Positions 52,004 to 60,993 of a DNA stretch of 64,000 bases are shown piece by piece. The position numbers were made by a program, and so were the translations under genes. This DNA is from CAVWDI01 sp963753725 (GTDB lineage: Bacteria; Chloroflexota; Anaerolineae; Anaerolineales; UBA4823). The notes under the pieces are model-generated. The model made no database searches and was not told where the DNA came from. It was given only the letters and a program-made list of their open reading frames with translations. Location: positions 124,001 through 188,000 of the forward strand of contig CAVWDI010000009.1 in the NCBI GenBank assembly GCA_963753725.1, given 5' to 3'. Numbering within the stretch: position 1 is the stretch's first letter; the number at the start of each line of letters is the position of its first letter.

Positions 52004-52391
52004 TGTTTCCTCCTGGAATTTCCTTTTCGTTTAATATTCCGTTCCATTGGTATTCTTTTAAATTCACGCGATTGCGTTCGTCGAATATCACCCCTTCATC
52101 TTCCAGCCGCAGGCGCTGTGTTCTGTCTCCGCCGCCTCTCAGGCTGATCTTTCCCTGGGCGTTGATCACTCTGTGCCATGGGGTATCTTCGGGGCAGGCT
52201 GCCATAGCGGAGCCAACCCAGCGCGGACCGAAGGCTTTATACGATTTTTCAGGTACTCCTTCGGGGGGCGATAGCAGGACTGCAATCTGGCCGTATGTCG
52301 CGACCTGTCCATATGGGATTTGACGCACGACGTCCCACACCCTGTTGTTGAAGATCATTTTATCCGGTTGCGAAAGGTATTGTGGTGACAT
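51996..52391 (-). CDS. alkyltransferase-like protein (ATL), Trp in place of catalytic Cys
   Basis: The protein of about 131 residues is an MGMT-domain homologue. YGQVATYGQIAVLL and FGPRWVGSAMAACP match the DNA-binding part. The active site reads PWHRVIN, with Trp where methyltransferases have Cys, the mark of ATL proteins. Those bind O6-alkylguanine and hand it to nucleotide excision repair. ATG 52391 (MSPQYLSQPDK) is preferred over the upstream start at 52433. It is coupled to the DUF2461 gene. Confidence 0.85.
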   Translation of the reverse strand: MSPQYLSQPDKMIFNNRVWDVVRQIPYGQVATYGQIAVLLSPPEGVPEKSYKAFGPRWVGSAMAACPEDTPWHRVINAQGKISLRGGGDRTQRLRLEDEGVIFDERNRVNLKEYQWNGILNEKEIPGGNSD

Positions 52392-52494
52392 GACCGTGCC
52401 CGTTACTATACTCGAACGTTTGTTCCATGTCAAGAATCAGGGCAAAAAACAGTTTTCAATAGATGTGAATACTTCAGGATAGGTTGAACTCGGA

Positions 52495-52509
52495 TATAAT
52501 CTTGAATTG
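52495..52509 (+). promoter_or_regulatory. -10 box and possible leaderless GTG start of murJ
   Basis: A consensus TATAAT (52495-52500) lies 8 bases before GTG 52509. The corrected murJ frame (one C removed near 52523-52526) begins at this GTG, so transcription and translation may start at the same base. The -35 region is poor. Confidence 0.45.
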
Positions 52510-52569
52510 TGAATTTAGAGCGCGCCCTCTTCAGCCAACCGCCAGATTGCTCGTGCCGCAGGGACGGTA

Positions 52570-54093
52570 ATGGTTGCGCTGGTTATCAGCAACTTGATCG
52601 GTTTACTGCGCCAGATACTTGTTGCAGGCGCATTTGGCACGCAAGCCGACATCGACGCCTTCAACGCCGCTAACCGAGTATCGGAGACGTTGTTCACCCT
52701 GATTGCCGGGGGAGCGCTGGCATCGGCATTTATCCCTGTTTTTACCGACCTCATCACCCACGAGAAAAGACGCGCGGCCTGGAAATTGGCTTCCTCTGTC
52801 GCGAATCTGATCTTGGTTGCTTTAATTTTGGCAAGTATCCTGGCGGCTATTTTCGCGCCCTGGATTGTTCGCAACATCCTTGCCCCAGGTTTTGCGGATA
52901 ACCCCGCTCAAGAGCAGCTGACAATAACACTGCTGCGCTTGATGCTGCCCTCGGCGATTCTATTTGGTCTGAGCGGATTATTAATGGGGGTCCTCAATTC
53001 CAACCGGGTCTTTTTTATTCCTGCCCTGGCTCCCGCGATGTACCAGTTGGGAATGATCTTCGGATTGATCGTATTAGTTCCCTATTTGGGTATATATGGA
53101 TTAGCCTGGGGTGTGGTTATCGGGGCGGCATTACATCTGGGATTACAAATACCCTATCTGTTTCGGCTGCACGGCAAATACTTTCCGACATTTGGCCTTG
53201 ATGACCCAGCAGTACATGAGGTAGTACGACTGCTGCTGCCGCGCTTATTTGGTGTGGCAGTCGTGCAGCTCAATTTCTGGATCAACACCCGCATCGCATC
53301 CAGATTGACCGAGGGAAGTTTAACCGGCATCGTGATCGCTTTTGCGTTGATGTTGGTGCCTCAGGCGGCCATAGCCCAATCTGTGGCGATTGCTGCCATG
53401 CCAACCTTTTCCGCGCAGGTAGCATTGGGGAAATGGGATCAAATGCGTTCCTCCCTGGCAGCTAGTTTACGCGGGGTGCTTTACCTGTCCGTTCCAGCCG
53501 CATTCGGGCTTATCCTGTTAAGGCAGCCAATAATTACGCTGCTGTACCAGCGTGGGGAATTCGATGAACGTTCCACACAGTTGGTGGCCTGGGCGTTGTT
53601 GTGGTTCGCGGTCGGTTTGGTAAGCCATTCATTGGTTGAAGTGCTGGCACGCGCATTCTACGCCCTGCACGATACCAGGACTCCGGTGCTGGTGGGTGTG
53701 GCGGCGATGAGTTTGAATGTGCTCTTCAGCTTTGTTTTTACAGCTTTATTCGCTCAAATAGGCTGGATGCCGCACGGTGGTCTGGCTTTAGCCAACTCGG
53801 TCGCCACCACCATCGAAATGGGAGGACTATTGATTTTAATGCGGCGCAGGTTGAGTGGTCTGGAAGGGGGATCGATCGGCAGGGGAGCGCTGCAAGCTTT
53901 TATCGCCGGCGGGGTTATGTCGGTCTTTCTGTGGGTTTGGATTGCCCAAACAAGCGGGAGTTCTGTGTGGTTGGTTGTGCTCGGGGGAGTAGTTATCGGA
54001 GCGCTGGTCTATGGAATTCTGCTGCTGGTGATGGGCGTGCAGGAAATTCGTGCATTGATCGATATGGTATTGCGGCGTTTGAAAATCCGCTAA
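52570..54093 (+). CDS. murJ: lipid II flippase MurJ
   Basis: This is a multi-helix MATE-like (MOP) flippase that moves lipid II across the inner membrane for peptidoglycan synthesis. ISNLIGLLRQILVAGAFGTQADIDAFNAA (quoted in parts), GLLMGVLNSNRVFFIPALAP and LLYQRGEFDERST are MurJ hallmarks. The listed ATG is too far in. Just upstream, in the same frame, SSANRQIARAAGTVMVA is homologous but has no start and a TAG before it. Removing one C near 52523-52526 links it to GTG 52509 (VNLERA), giving a complete protein of about 527 residues. It converges on the ABC exporter gene with a few bases of overlap. Confidence 0.9.
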   Translation: MVALVISNLIGLLRQILVAGAFGTQADIDAFNAANRVSETLFTLIAGGALASAFIPVFTDLITHEKRRAAWKLASSVANLILVALILASILAAIFAPWIVRNILAPGFADNPAQEQLTITLLRLMLPSAILFGLSGLLMGVLNSNRVFFIPALAPAMYQLGMIFGLIVLVPYLGIYGLAWGVVIGAALHLGLQIPYLFRLHGKYFPTFGLDDPAVHEVVRLLLPRLFGVAVVQLNFWINTRIASRLTEGSLTGIVIAFALMLVPQAAIAQSVAIAAMPTFSAQVALGKWDQMRSSLAASLRGVLYLSVPAAFGLILLRQPIITLLYQRGEFDERSTQLVAWALLWFAVGLVSHSLVEVLARAFYALHDTRTPVLVGVAAMSLNVLFSFVFTALFAQIGWMPHGGLALANSVATTIEMGGLLILMRRRLSGLEGGSIGRGALQAFIAGGVMSVFLWVWIAQTSGSSVWLVVLGGVVIGALVYGILLLVMGVQEIRALIDMVLRRLKIR

Positions 54094-55910
54094 ACGTTTA
54101 TATCTTCTGGCGCGGTTTCGATCTTAAACTGCAAGCGGTACAGCCGGGCATACAGACTGTCATTATCCATCAATTCAGTATGTGTCCCTAATTCAACCAG
54201 GTAACCCTGATCAAGTACAGCGATCCGGTTTGCCTTGTGAATAGTAGATAAGCGGTGGGCAATTATTACTGTTGTCCTTCCCAACATCAGATGTTCAAGC
54301 GCCTCCTGAACCAATCCTTCTGATTCAGAATCAAGGCTGGAAGTGGCTTCATCCAGCAGCAGGATACGCGGATTTCTCAGGATAGCGCGTGCGATGGCGA
54401 TGCGCTGGCGCTGCCCTCCTGATAGTTTGACGCCGCGTTCCCCAACCAGCGTTTCATATCCATCCGTCAGCTTGTGGATGAATTCATCCGCATGGGCTGC
54501 CGCAGCGACGGCTTCTATTTCAGAATCGGTGGCAACCAAATCACCGTATTTCAAGTTTTCGATAATTGTGCCCGAAAAAAGGATCGTCTCCTGCGGTACC
54601 AGGCCGATGTTCGTGCGCAGAGACAGTTTTGTAATCTCCCGGACATTGTGACCATCTATGAGAATTCTGCCCTGGCTGGGGTCGTAGAAGCGCGGGATAA
54701 GGTTAAAAACCGTCGATTTACCTGCGCCGGAAGGGCCGACCAATGCTAATACTTCTCCTTCCTGGATTTCCAGGTTGATATCGTGCAGTACCTTTTCGCT
54801 TCCAGGATAGGCGAAAGATACATTTTCAAAGATTATCTTTCCCTGTGGGGAGGACAGCGATACCGCATCGGCTAGATCCTGGATATCTGTATCTTCGTCA
54901 AGCAGTTCGAAAATGCGCTTAGAAGCGCCGGCGGCTTCCTGCAGTTGGGCATTTAAATTTGTGAAGGCGCCCACTGAGGCGGCGATATTTATCCCATACA
55001 CCAGGAAAGCGATCAATTGCCCGCCTGTTAATCGCCCCGCCATTACTTCACGGCCTCCGAACCATAAGATGGCTGCCAGACTTGAGAATGCCAGGAAGGT
55101 GATCAAAGGTCCAAATGCTGATCTGAACACTGCCATTCGTACGGCTGTATCGAAGGTACGTTCAACCTGTTCGCTGTAGCGATTTATCTCAAAGATTTCA
55201 CGCGTGAATGCTTTTACCACACGGATACCGCTGAGCGCTTCTTCAGCGGTCGCGTTGCTCTCAGCCAGATTATCCTGTACCTTGGTGGCAAGCTTCCGCA
55301 TCCGGCGTCCGAAGATAACTGCGCTGGCCGCTACGACCGGCGCCAGCACCAGGATGAACAGGGTCAGCCGCCAGTTGAGCACCAACATCAATACTAACGA
55401 CCCGATAAACGTCACTGATTGACTGAGCACTAAAGCGACATTGTTCGTGAGGGCGGTGCGCACCATGGTTACATCAGAAGACAAGCGTGAGATGATTTCT
55501 CCCACCCGACGGTCGCTGTAGAACCGGATGCTTAACTCCTGCAAATGCGAATATACTTCGATGCGCAGGTCTGTTACGATCCTTTCCCCCACGTAATTTA
55601 AATAATATCCCTGGAAATAGTGAAAAATAGACCTCAACAGGAAGACGCCAATCAATGCGGCTGTTATGCGGTTAAGTTGTGCATAATCACCCTGGGTAAA
55701 TACCGTATCTACAATGATTTGCAGAAACCAGGGGAAAACCAGACTGAGCGCTGATCCGATCAAGGTCGCCGCGATGGCAATTCCCATGCGCCATTTATAA
55801 GGTTTTAGATAACCCAACAGGCGCAGGATTTCATCTCCTGAGGGTCGGGAAGCGCCTGAAGGATCAACTTCAGGCGATGTCCTGGGAACCTGACTTCTAC
55901 GACCGAACAT
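54090..55910 (-). CDS. ABC exporter, fused membrane and ATPase (MsbA-like)
   Basis: This 606-residue half-transporter has six helices (about 45-330), then an ABC ATPase with LVGPSGAGKSTVFNLIPRFY (Walker A), GLVPQETILFSGTIIENL (Q-loop), LSGGQRQRIAIARA (signature), ILLLDEATSSLD (Walker B) and IAHRLSTI (switch). It works as a homodimer. Lipid or drug export is likely, but the substrate is unknown. It follows xseB on the same strand after 94 bases. Confidence 0.92.
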   Translation of the reverse strand: MFGRRSQVPRTSPEVDPSGASRPSGDEILRLLGYLKPYKWRMGIAIAATLIGSALSLVFPWFLQIIVDTVFTQGDYAQLNRITAALIGVFLLRSIFHYFQGYYLNYVGERIVTDLRIEVYSHLQELSIRFYSDRRVGEIISRLSSDVTMVRTALTNNVALVLSQSVTFIGSLVLMLVLNWRLTLFILVLAPVVAASAVIFGRRMRKLATKVQDNLAESNATAEEALSGIRVVKAFTREIFEINRYSEQVERTFDTAVRMAVFRSAFGPLITFLAFSSLAAILWFGGREVMAGRLTGGQLIAFLVYGINIAASVGAFTNLNAQLQEAAGASKRIFELLDEDTDIQDLADAVSLSSPQGKIIFENVSFAYPGSEKVLHDINLEIQEGEVLALVGPSGAGKSTVFNLIPRFYDPSQGRILIDGHNVREITKLSLRTNIGLVPQETILFSGTIIENLKYGDLVATDSEIEAVAAAAHADEFIHKLTDGYETLVGERGVKLSGGQRQRIAIARAILRNPRILLLDEATSSLDSESEGLVQEALEHLMLGRTTVIIAHRLSTIHKANRIAVLDQGYLVELGTHTELMDNDSLYARLYRLQFKIETAPEDINV

Positions 55911-56004
55911 CGCAGTGCCTGGCGAAGCCTATTCGTTCACCCTTAGGCTCAATAGATATTGATGAGATTTGTTTCACGATATATTTCAAATCAACGGACA
56001 AATC

Positions 56005-56262
56005 TTATTCGGGATTAAACTCAAAATCGACCATTTCCTCCCCAATGATTTGCTCGACTTTCAACTCTGTTTGGTCCAGAAGCTTAGCGCAGTACTGGGC
56101 AAGGTTCTGTCCGCGCTCAAAATAAGCCAGCGCCTCTTCAAGAGAAAGTTCTTCAATCTCGAGTTTTTCCACAACGGAATTCAATTCTTCGAGTGCATTT
56201 TCGTAAGTCAATTCTTCGACCGGAGTGAATGAGTAATCTTTGCTTGCTGTTTTTTTTGCCAT
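56005..56262 (-). CDS. xseB: exodeoxyribonuclease VII small subunit
   Basis: The 85-residue XseB has the diagnostic core YENALEELNSVVEKLEIEEL and SLEEALAYFERGQNLAQYCA, ending in an acidic tail. Several copies bind one XseA to form exonuclease VII, which degrades single-stranded DNA. It lies 8 bases after the small membrane-protein gene that separates it from xseA. Confidence 0.93.
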   Translation of the reverse strand: MAKKTASKDYSFTPVEELTYENALEELNSVVEKLEIEELSLEEALAYFERGQNLAQYCAKLLDQTELKVEQIIGEEMVDFEFNPE

Positions 56263-56270
56263 TTTAAATC

Positions 56271-56699
56271 CTATTCGTCAAGTGACCTGAGTTTTCTCAA
56301 TACCGCTCCCTGCGGCAGCGTGTCGACCAGGATTTGATTGAACTCCTCGTTAGTGAGCTCATATTCATCCATCGTGGTAATAATTTGCGCTGTTATTTGT
56401 TCATCATACAGGCGGCTGATCGATCTGGATTTTGCTAAAAATGCAGCCAGGTTAGCTAATGCGATCAGGGAGATTAAAATCATGACTGCACTCACCAGGG
56501 TGACGACCCAGCTGCCACCGCTCGAAAAGAAGATCAGTGCGACCAGTAACCCAGACGGGATCAATCCAAACCAGCAGCCCAGATTGAAGGCGCGGTTAGC
56601 GCTGATTTGACCGGCTTCTTCCAGTTGGCCATCCAGGTCCTGGATGTATTCAGCGACCGTTTGATCTTGTTCGTTTTGCATATTTTGGCTGATGCTCAC
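56271..56699 (-). CDS. small membrane protein between xseA and xseB
   Basis: The 142-residue protein has a short coiled N-terminus (AEYIQDLDGQLEEAGQ), two adjacent transmembrane helices (about 45-65 and 72-92) and an acidic soluble C-terminus. I do not recognise a family. Its GTG start overlaps the true xseA stop (GTGA), so it is coupled to xseA, yet no link to exonuclease VII is known. Confidence 0.6.
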   Translation of the reverse strand: MSISQNMQNEQDQTVAEYIQDLDGQLEEAGQISANRAFNLGCWFGLIPSGLLVALIFFSSGGSWVVTLVSAVMILISLIALANLAAFLAKSRSISRLYDEQITAQIITTMDEYELTNEEFNQILVDTLPQGAVLRKLRSLDE

Positions 56700-57925
56700 T
56701 CATCAGGTTCAATATTATTCTCAACTTTTACATGAAACAGCCCGTCATGCAGGCGTACTTTCATTTTTTCTTCCGCTCTTACCTGTTAAATCGTGCGCAC
56801 GATGGTGTCATCTGGCAGCGAGAGGACTGCATAGCCTCGTTTTAATATTTCTAAAGGATTTAACGATATTAGCTGCTTTTCTTTATTTGCCATTCTTTCC
56901 CGATTGAGCTGCAGGGCATGACTTATGGCTAATGTGGCCCTTTTTGAGAGCTCGTCCAGACTTTGTCGACCGGAGCGGATTCGCCCTTTTGGAGAGCGCC
57001 CCACAAGTAAACTACTCAAATTCCTGACTTCAATCCGGTATGCGTTTAATCTCATCGAGATTACCTGGTTGATGCGCAGTCTCAGATCATCCAGTATTGC
57101 GGACAACTCGGAGCGGTGGGGTGTGGCAAGCTCAGCTGCTGCAGTGGGTGTTGGCGCCCGCAAGTCAGCCGTAAAATCTGCGATAGTGAAATCCGTTTCA
57201 TGCCCGACGCCGCAGATTACCGGAGCTCCAGATGCCGCTACGGCACGCGCTACCCTCTCATCATTGAATGCCCACAGGTCTTCGATTGAACCACCGCCGC
57301 GCGCCAGCAGGATTACATCTGGTTGAAGGCGATCATTTAAAAGTTGTAAGGCCTTAACAATCCCAGGCGGCGCTTCTTTGCCCTGTACCGGGGTAGGAGC
57401 GATAATAACCTTCGCTAAAGTGAACCGGCGCTTGATCGTGTTTAAGATATCTTGAAGCGCTGCTCCGGTGGGGGAGGTGACAATACCGATCCGCTGGGGA
57501 ATATCTGGTATGGTTCGCTTAGCGGCGGGATCGAATAGACCTTCCGCTTCTAATTTGGCTTTCAATTCCAGGAATTCCTGGTAAAGCGCTCCCTCGCCTA
57601 ATGGGCGTATCTGGTCTGCGTATAATTGGTATTGCCCGGCAGCTTCATATATACTGATACCGCCGTGAACTTCAATTTCATCGCCATTCTGCGGCACACT
57701 GACCAGCCTGAGGGCAGCATTGCGCCACATTACACATCGCAGAGAAGATCCACTATCTTTTAAAGTGAAGTATATATGTCCTGAACCTGGTTGGGAGAAG
57801 TTGGAAACTTCTCCTCTGACCCAAATATCCTGTGTGTCATGGTCGCTTTCGATCAGATCACGCAGGTGATTGGTAATTTCGGTAACAGTCCATGGGCCTG
57901 GTTCGAGGAATGTGAGCTGGTTCAT
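56696..57925 (-). CDS. xseA: exodeoxyribonuclease VII large subunit, with in-frame stop near the end
   Basis: XseA has an N-terminal OB fold (VTEITNHLRDLIESDHDTQDIWVRGEVSNF, quoted in parts; HIYFTLKDSGSSLRCVMW), then the catalytic region: RIGIVTSPTGAALQDIL, LLARGGGSIEDLWAFNDE and GHETDFTIADFTADLRAPTPTAAAELA (parts). The open frame ends with TAA at 56786-56788. In the same frame, without any shift, QVRAEEKMKVRLHDGLFHVK continues for 29 codons to TGA 56696, matching the normal XseA tail and overlapping the next gene by GTGA. A point mutation, sequence error or readthrough could explain it. Confidence 0.9.
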
Positions 57926-57971
57926 ATTTTTTAGGCGGGATTTTTGCCGGAGCTGTCCAATAAGTAATGAT

Positions 57972-58041
57972 TGTCATGCTGAGCGGAGCGAAGCATCTGG
58001 TGTTCACCGAAAGAGACTTCTTCACTTCGTTAAGAGTGACA
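57972..58041. repeat. dispersed palindromic repeat, copy 2
   Basis: The element opens TGTCATGCTGAGCGGAGCGA-AGCATCT and closes AAGAGTGACA. It shares the TGTCA...GAG...GCGAAGC...TGACA plan with the copy at 342-440 but is shorter. It lies in the gap between the divergent xseA and HIT-protein genes. Confidence 0.55.
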
Positions 58042-58217
58042 AACCTTTTGGGACAACCCCTTCAAAAAGTTAGGATACTCCGCTTCGGTTGGACTGTCAA
58101 CTATTCCCTACTAACGAAATTTTTGCTACAATTACTATGATTGATTGGTCTGGGATACTGTAAAATTATTACAGCACCCCTTGATGAATATAAATATTAA
58201 TAAAACTGAGACATTTC

Positions 58218-58721
58218 TTGGACCAACTCTGGTCTCCCTGGCGTATGGCATATATAAAAAATCAGAAAAATGAAGAGGGCTGTGTGTTCTGTGAAGAGCT
58301 TGCGCAGCCTGACGGACCCGGCAATCTTATCCTTCACAGAGCCGAATATAACTGTGTAATCCTCAACCGCTACCCGTACACAAGCGGGCATTTGATGGTT
58401 GTGCCTTATGTACACTGTTCTGAAATTGAGGGATTGGATGCCGACATACGTGCGGAGATGATGGAGCTCACAACCAGAATCATCGGAGTAATAAAAAAGG
58501 AATACCAGGCGCAAGGGTTTAATGTCGGATTGAATATCGGTGAAGCGGCCGGAGCAGGTATTTCCGAGCATCTGCATTTTCACATTGTTCCACGTTGGAA
58601 GGGCGATACGAATTTTATGTCGACATTAGGAGAAACGCGCGTGCTGCCGGAAACGCTGGAAGATAGTTACCTGCGCATCAAAAAAGCCTGGGATGGGGAA
58701 TCGAGATCTAAAGATGATTAA
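58218..58721 (+). CDS. HIT-family nucleotide hydrolase/phosphorylase
   Basis: The 167-residue histidine-triad protein has HLHFHIVP (His118, 120, 122) as the catalytic HxHxH motif. CVFCEE (Cys22, Cys25) forms a likely zinc site with later His. LNRYPYTSGHLMVVPYVH and GFNVGLNIGEAAGAGI are typical of the Ap4A-phosphorylase-like branch. TTG 58218 (LDQLWSPWRMAYI) is the start. Likely substrates are dinucleoside polyphosphates or AMP-lysine-type compounds. Confidence 0.9.
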   Translation: MDQLWSPWRMAYIKNQKNEEGCVFCEELAQPDGPGNLILHRAEYNCVILNRYPYTSGHLMVVPYVHCSEIEGLDADIRAEMMELTTRIIGVIKKEYQAQGFNVGLNIGEAAGAGISEHLHFHIVPRWKGDTNFMSTLGETRVLPETLEDSYLRIKKAWDGESRSKDD

Positions 58722-58815
58722 CCAGTACCTGATACCAAAACATTATTATTTAAACTGATTAAAAATATTCACCAATAAAATTAAAAATATCAACACTATT
58801 TCATGGAGGCAGTAT

Positions 58816-60033
58816 ATGAACCTGGCAGCTAATGGAAGGGATGCTGTAATATTGAGCGCTGTTCGCACGCCAAGCGGTCGTTTTTTGGGAAGTTTGAGCG
58901 GCATTCCCGCCCCCAGGTTGGGGGCTGTTGTAATAAAAGCGGCGGTGGAACGCGCTGGCATCACCGCTTTGGAGGAAATTGACGAGATATTGATGGGAAA
59001 TGTGGTTAGCGCTGGTCTCGGTCAAGCTCCCGCCCGGCAAGCAGCGATTTTCGCAGGACTGCCAAGCACGGTCGGCGCTACAACAGTGAATAAAGTATGC
59101 GGATCGGGGTTAAAAACGGTCATGCTGGCAGCCCAATCTATCCGGGCTGGCGATGGTGATTTATTTGTGACCGGGGGAATGGAAAATATGAGCCGCGCCC
59201 CTTACCTGGTGGATGGACGCACGGGAGCGCTGCGTTTCGGGAACGCACAATTGACCAACTCTCTGGTGTTCGATGGTCTTTGGGATCCGTTTGAAGATTG
59301 GAGCATGGGCAACGCAGCCGAATTCATTGCGGAAGAATTCGAAATCTCGCGACAGGAGATGGATGAATTCGCTTATCAGAGCCACCAAAAAGCAATAGAT
59401 GCCATTGTAAAAGGCAAGTTCAAGGAAGAGATTGTGCCTGTTGAAGTCAGCGGTCGCAAAAAGGTAATCACGATCTTTGATACGGATGAAACACCGCGCG
59501 AGGATACTTCGATAGAAGCGTTGTCCGGACTTAAACCTGCTTTTCAGGTGGATGGAAAGGTTACCGCAGGAAATGCGCCGGGTTTGAACGACGGCGCGGC
59601 TGCTGTGGTTGTGGCAAGTCGCACAAAAACAGAAATAATGGGGCTCAAACCACTGGCGGGCATTGTTGGCTACGCCCAGGCCGCGGTCGACCCCAAGTAT
59701 TTATTCAATGCTCCTGCAATTGCAATACCAAAATTGCTTGAGAAGGTTGGGTGGGATCTTAAAGATGTGGATTTGATCGAATTGAATGAAGCCTTCGCAG
59801 CGCAAGTACTGGCCAATGGTAAGGCAATGGAAGGTTCTGGCTGGGATTGGGGACGAGTCAATGTGCACGGGGGCGGGATTGCATTAGGCCACCCGATTGG
59901 CGCCAGCGGCGCCAGGGTCCTAACGACATTGATATTTGCCTTGCGTGATCGTGGATTAAAAAGAGGCATCGCCAGCCTGTGTCTGGGTGGGGCAGAAGCC
60001 GTGGCGATGGCAATCGAATTGGAAATTGGGTAG
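58816..60033 (+). CDS. acetyl-CoA C-acetyltransferase (thiolase)
   Basis: This 405-residue biosynthetic-type thiolase has VNKVCGSGLKTVMLAAQSI (nucleophilic Cys near 95), GGMENMSRAPYLV, NEAFAAQVLANG, HGGGIALGHPIGASGAR and LCLGGAEAVAMAIE. The ATG follows GGAGG. It condenses two acetyl-CoA or runs in reverse. The next gene encodes 3-hydroxybutyryl-CoA dehydrogenase, the following step, 22 bases later, so the pair forms a C4 acyl-CoA module. Confidence 0.92.
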   Translation: MNLAANGRDAVILSAVRTPSGRFLGSLSGIPAPRLGAVVIKAAVERAGITALEEIDEILMGNVVSAGLGQAPARQAAIFAGLPSTVGATTVNKVCGSGLKTVMLAAQSIRAGDGDLFVTGGMENMSRAPYLVDGRTGALRFGNAQLTNSLVFDGLWDPFEDWSMGNAAEFIAEEFEISRQEMDEFAYQSHQKAIDAIVKGKFKEEIVPVEVSGRKKVITIFDTDETPREDTSIEALSGLKPAFQVDGKVTAGNAPGLNDGAAAVVVASRTKTEIMGLKPLAGIVGYAQAAVDPKYLFNAPAIAIPKLLEKVGWDLKDVDLIELNEAFAAQVLANGKAMEGSGWDWGRVNVHGGGIALGHPIGASGARVLTTLIFALRDRGLKRGIASLCLGGAEAVAMAIELEIG

Positions 60034-60055
60034 TGCACAAATTAAAGGAGACGGA

Positions 60056-60907
60056 ATGGATATAAAGAATATCTTTGTCCTTGGGGCAGGTACCATGGGG
60101 AACGGTATCGCTCAGGTGGCGGCGACTTCGGGCTATAGTGTTACGTTGATGGATATTGATTTGAACCAACTGGAGAGGGCCAAGTCGATGATCGCCAAGT
60201 CTGTCGACAAGTTGGAAGGTAAAGAGTTGATCAGCCCGGAGCAAAAGAAGGCTGCTCTTGAAATAAAGATAACTTCAACGCTGGATGAGGCGGCTAGCTC
60301 GGATATGGTTATCGAAGCTGCAACGGAGAACCCGGACCTCAAGCTGAAATTATTTTCCGATCTGGATAAACTTGCTGGGCCGGATGTTTTATTCGCATCC
60401 AATACCTCTTCTATCAGTATCACAAAAATTGCCGCTGCAACCAACCGGCCGCAGCAGGTGATTGGAATGCACTTCATGAATCCGGTTCCGCTGATGGAGT
60501 TGGTGGAGGTGATTCGGGGTCTTTCCACCAGCGATGAGACCATGGACACAACTGTAATGATTTGCCAGTTAATGGGGAAAGTGCCGGTTGAAGCTAAAGA
60601 TTCGCCCGGCTTTATTTCTAACCGGATTCTCTGTCCCATGATCAATGAAGCCATCTTTACACTGCAGGAAGGAATAGGTACAGTCCAGGCGATCAATTCT
60701 GTGATGAAGCTTGGTATGAAGCACCCCATTGGGCCGCTTGCGTTGTGCGATTTGATCGGTCTTGATGTGGTCTTGAAAGTGATGGAGGTTCTGCAGCGTG
60801 ATCTGGGTGATGATAAATACCGCCCCGCCTATCTGCTGCGGAAAATGGTTGATGCTGGATATTTAGGGCGCAAATCGGGCAAAGGATTTTACGATTACGA
60901 GAAGTGA
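60056..60907 (+). CDS. 3-hydroxybutyryl-CoA dehydrogenase
   Basis: This 283-residue 3-hydroxyacyl-CoA dehydrogenase of the short (Hbd/PaaH) type starts MDIKNIFVLGAGTMGNGIAQ, followed by SNTSSISITKIAAATNRP, GMHFMNPVPLMELVEVI (catalytic His), DSPGFISNRILCPMINEA and GKGFYDYEK at the end. ATG 60056 has AAAGGAG in front. The longer frame from 59987 overlaps the thiolase and is unlikely. Confidence 0.93.
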   Translation: MDIKNIFVLGAGTMGNGIAQVAATSGYSVTLMDIDLNQLERAKSMIAKSVDKLEGKELISPEQKKAALEIKITSTLDEAASSDMVIEAATENPDLKLKLFSDLDKLAGPDVLFASNTSSISITKIAAATNRPQQVIGMHFMNPVPLMELVEVIRGLSTSDETMDTTVMICQLMGKVPVEAKDSPGFISNRILCPMINEAIFTLQEGIGTVQAINSVMKLGMKHPIGPLALCDLIGLDVVLKVMEVLQRDLGDDKYRPAYLLRKMVDAGYLGRKSGKGFYDYEK

Positions 60908-60993
60908 AATTCGTATTTTGGCAGTTCTATAAACGAATTGCGCAAATTGAGTGATTAATCCAATCTTTGCGTTTACACTTCTTGGACACCCAA

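Noticed and set aside
58158..58174. CTGTAA-N5-TTACAG inverted repeat as an operator of the HIT gene
   Set aside because: The arms are only 6 AT-rich bases and could arise by chance; there is no promoter element placed to make sense of it.
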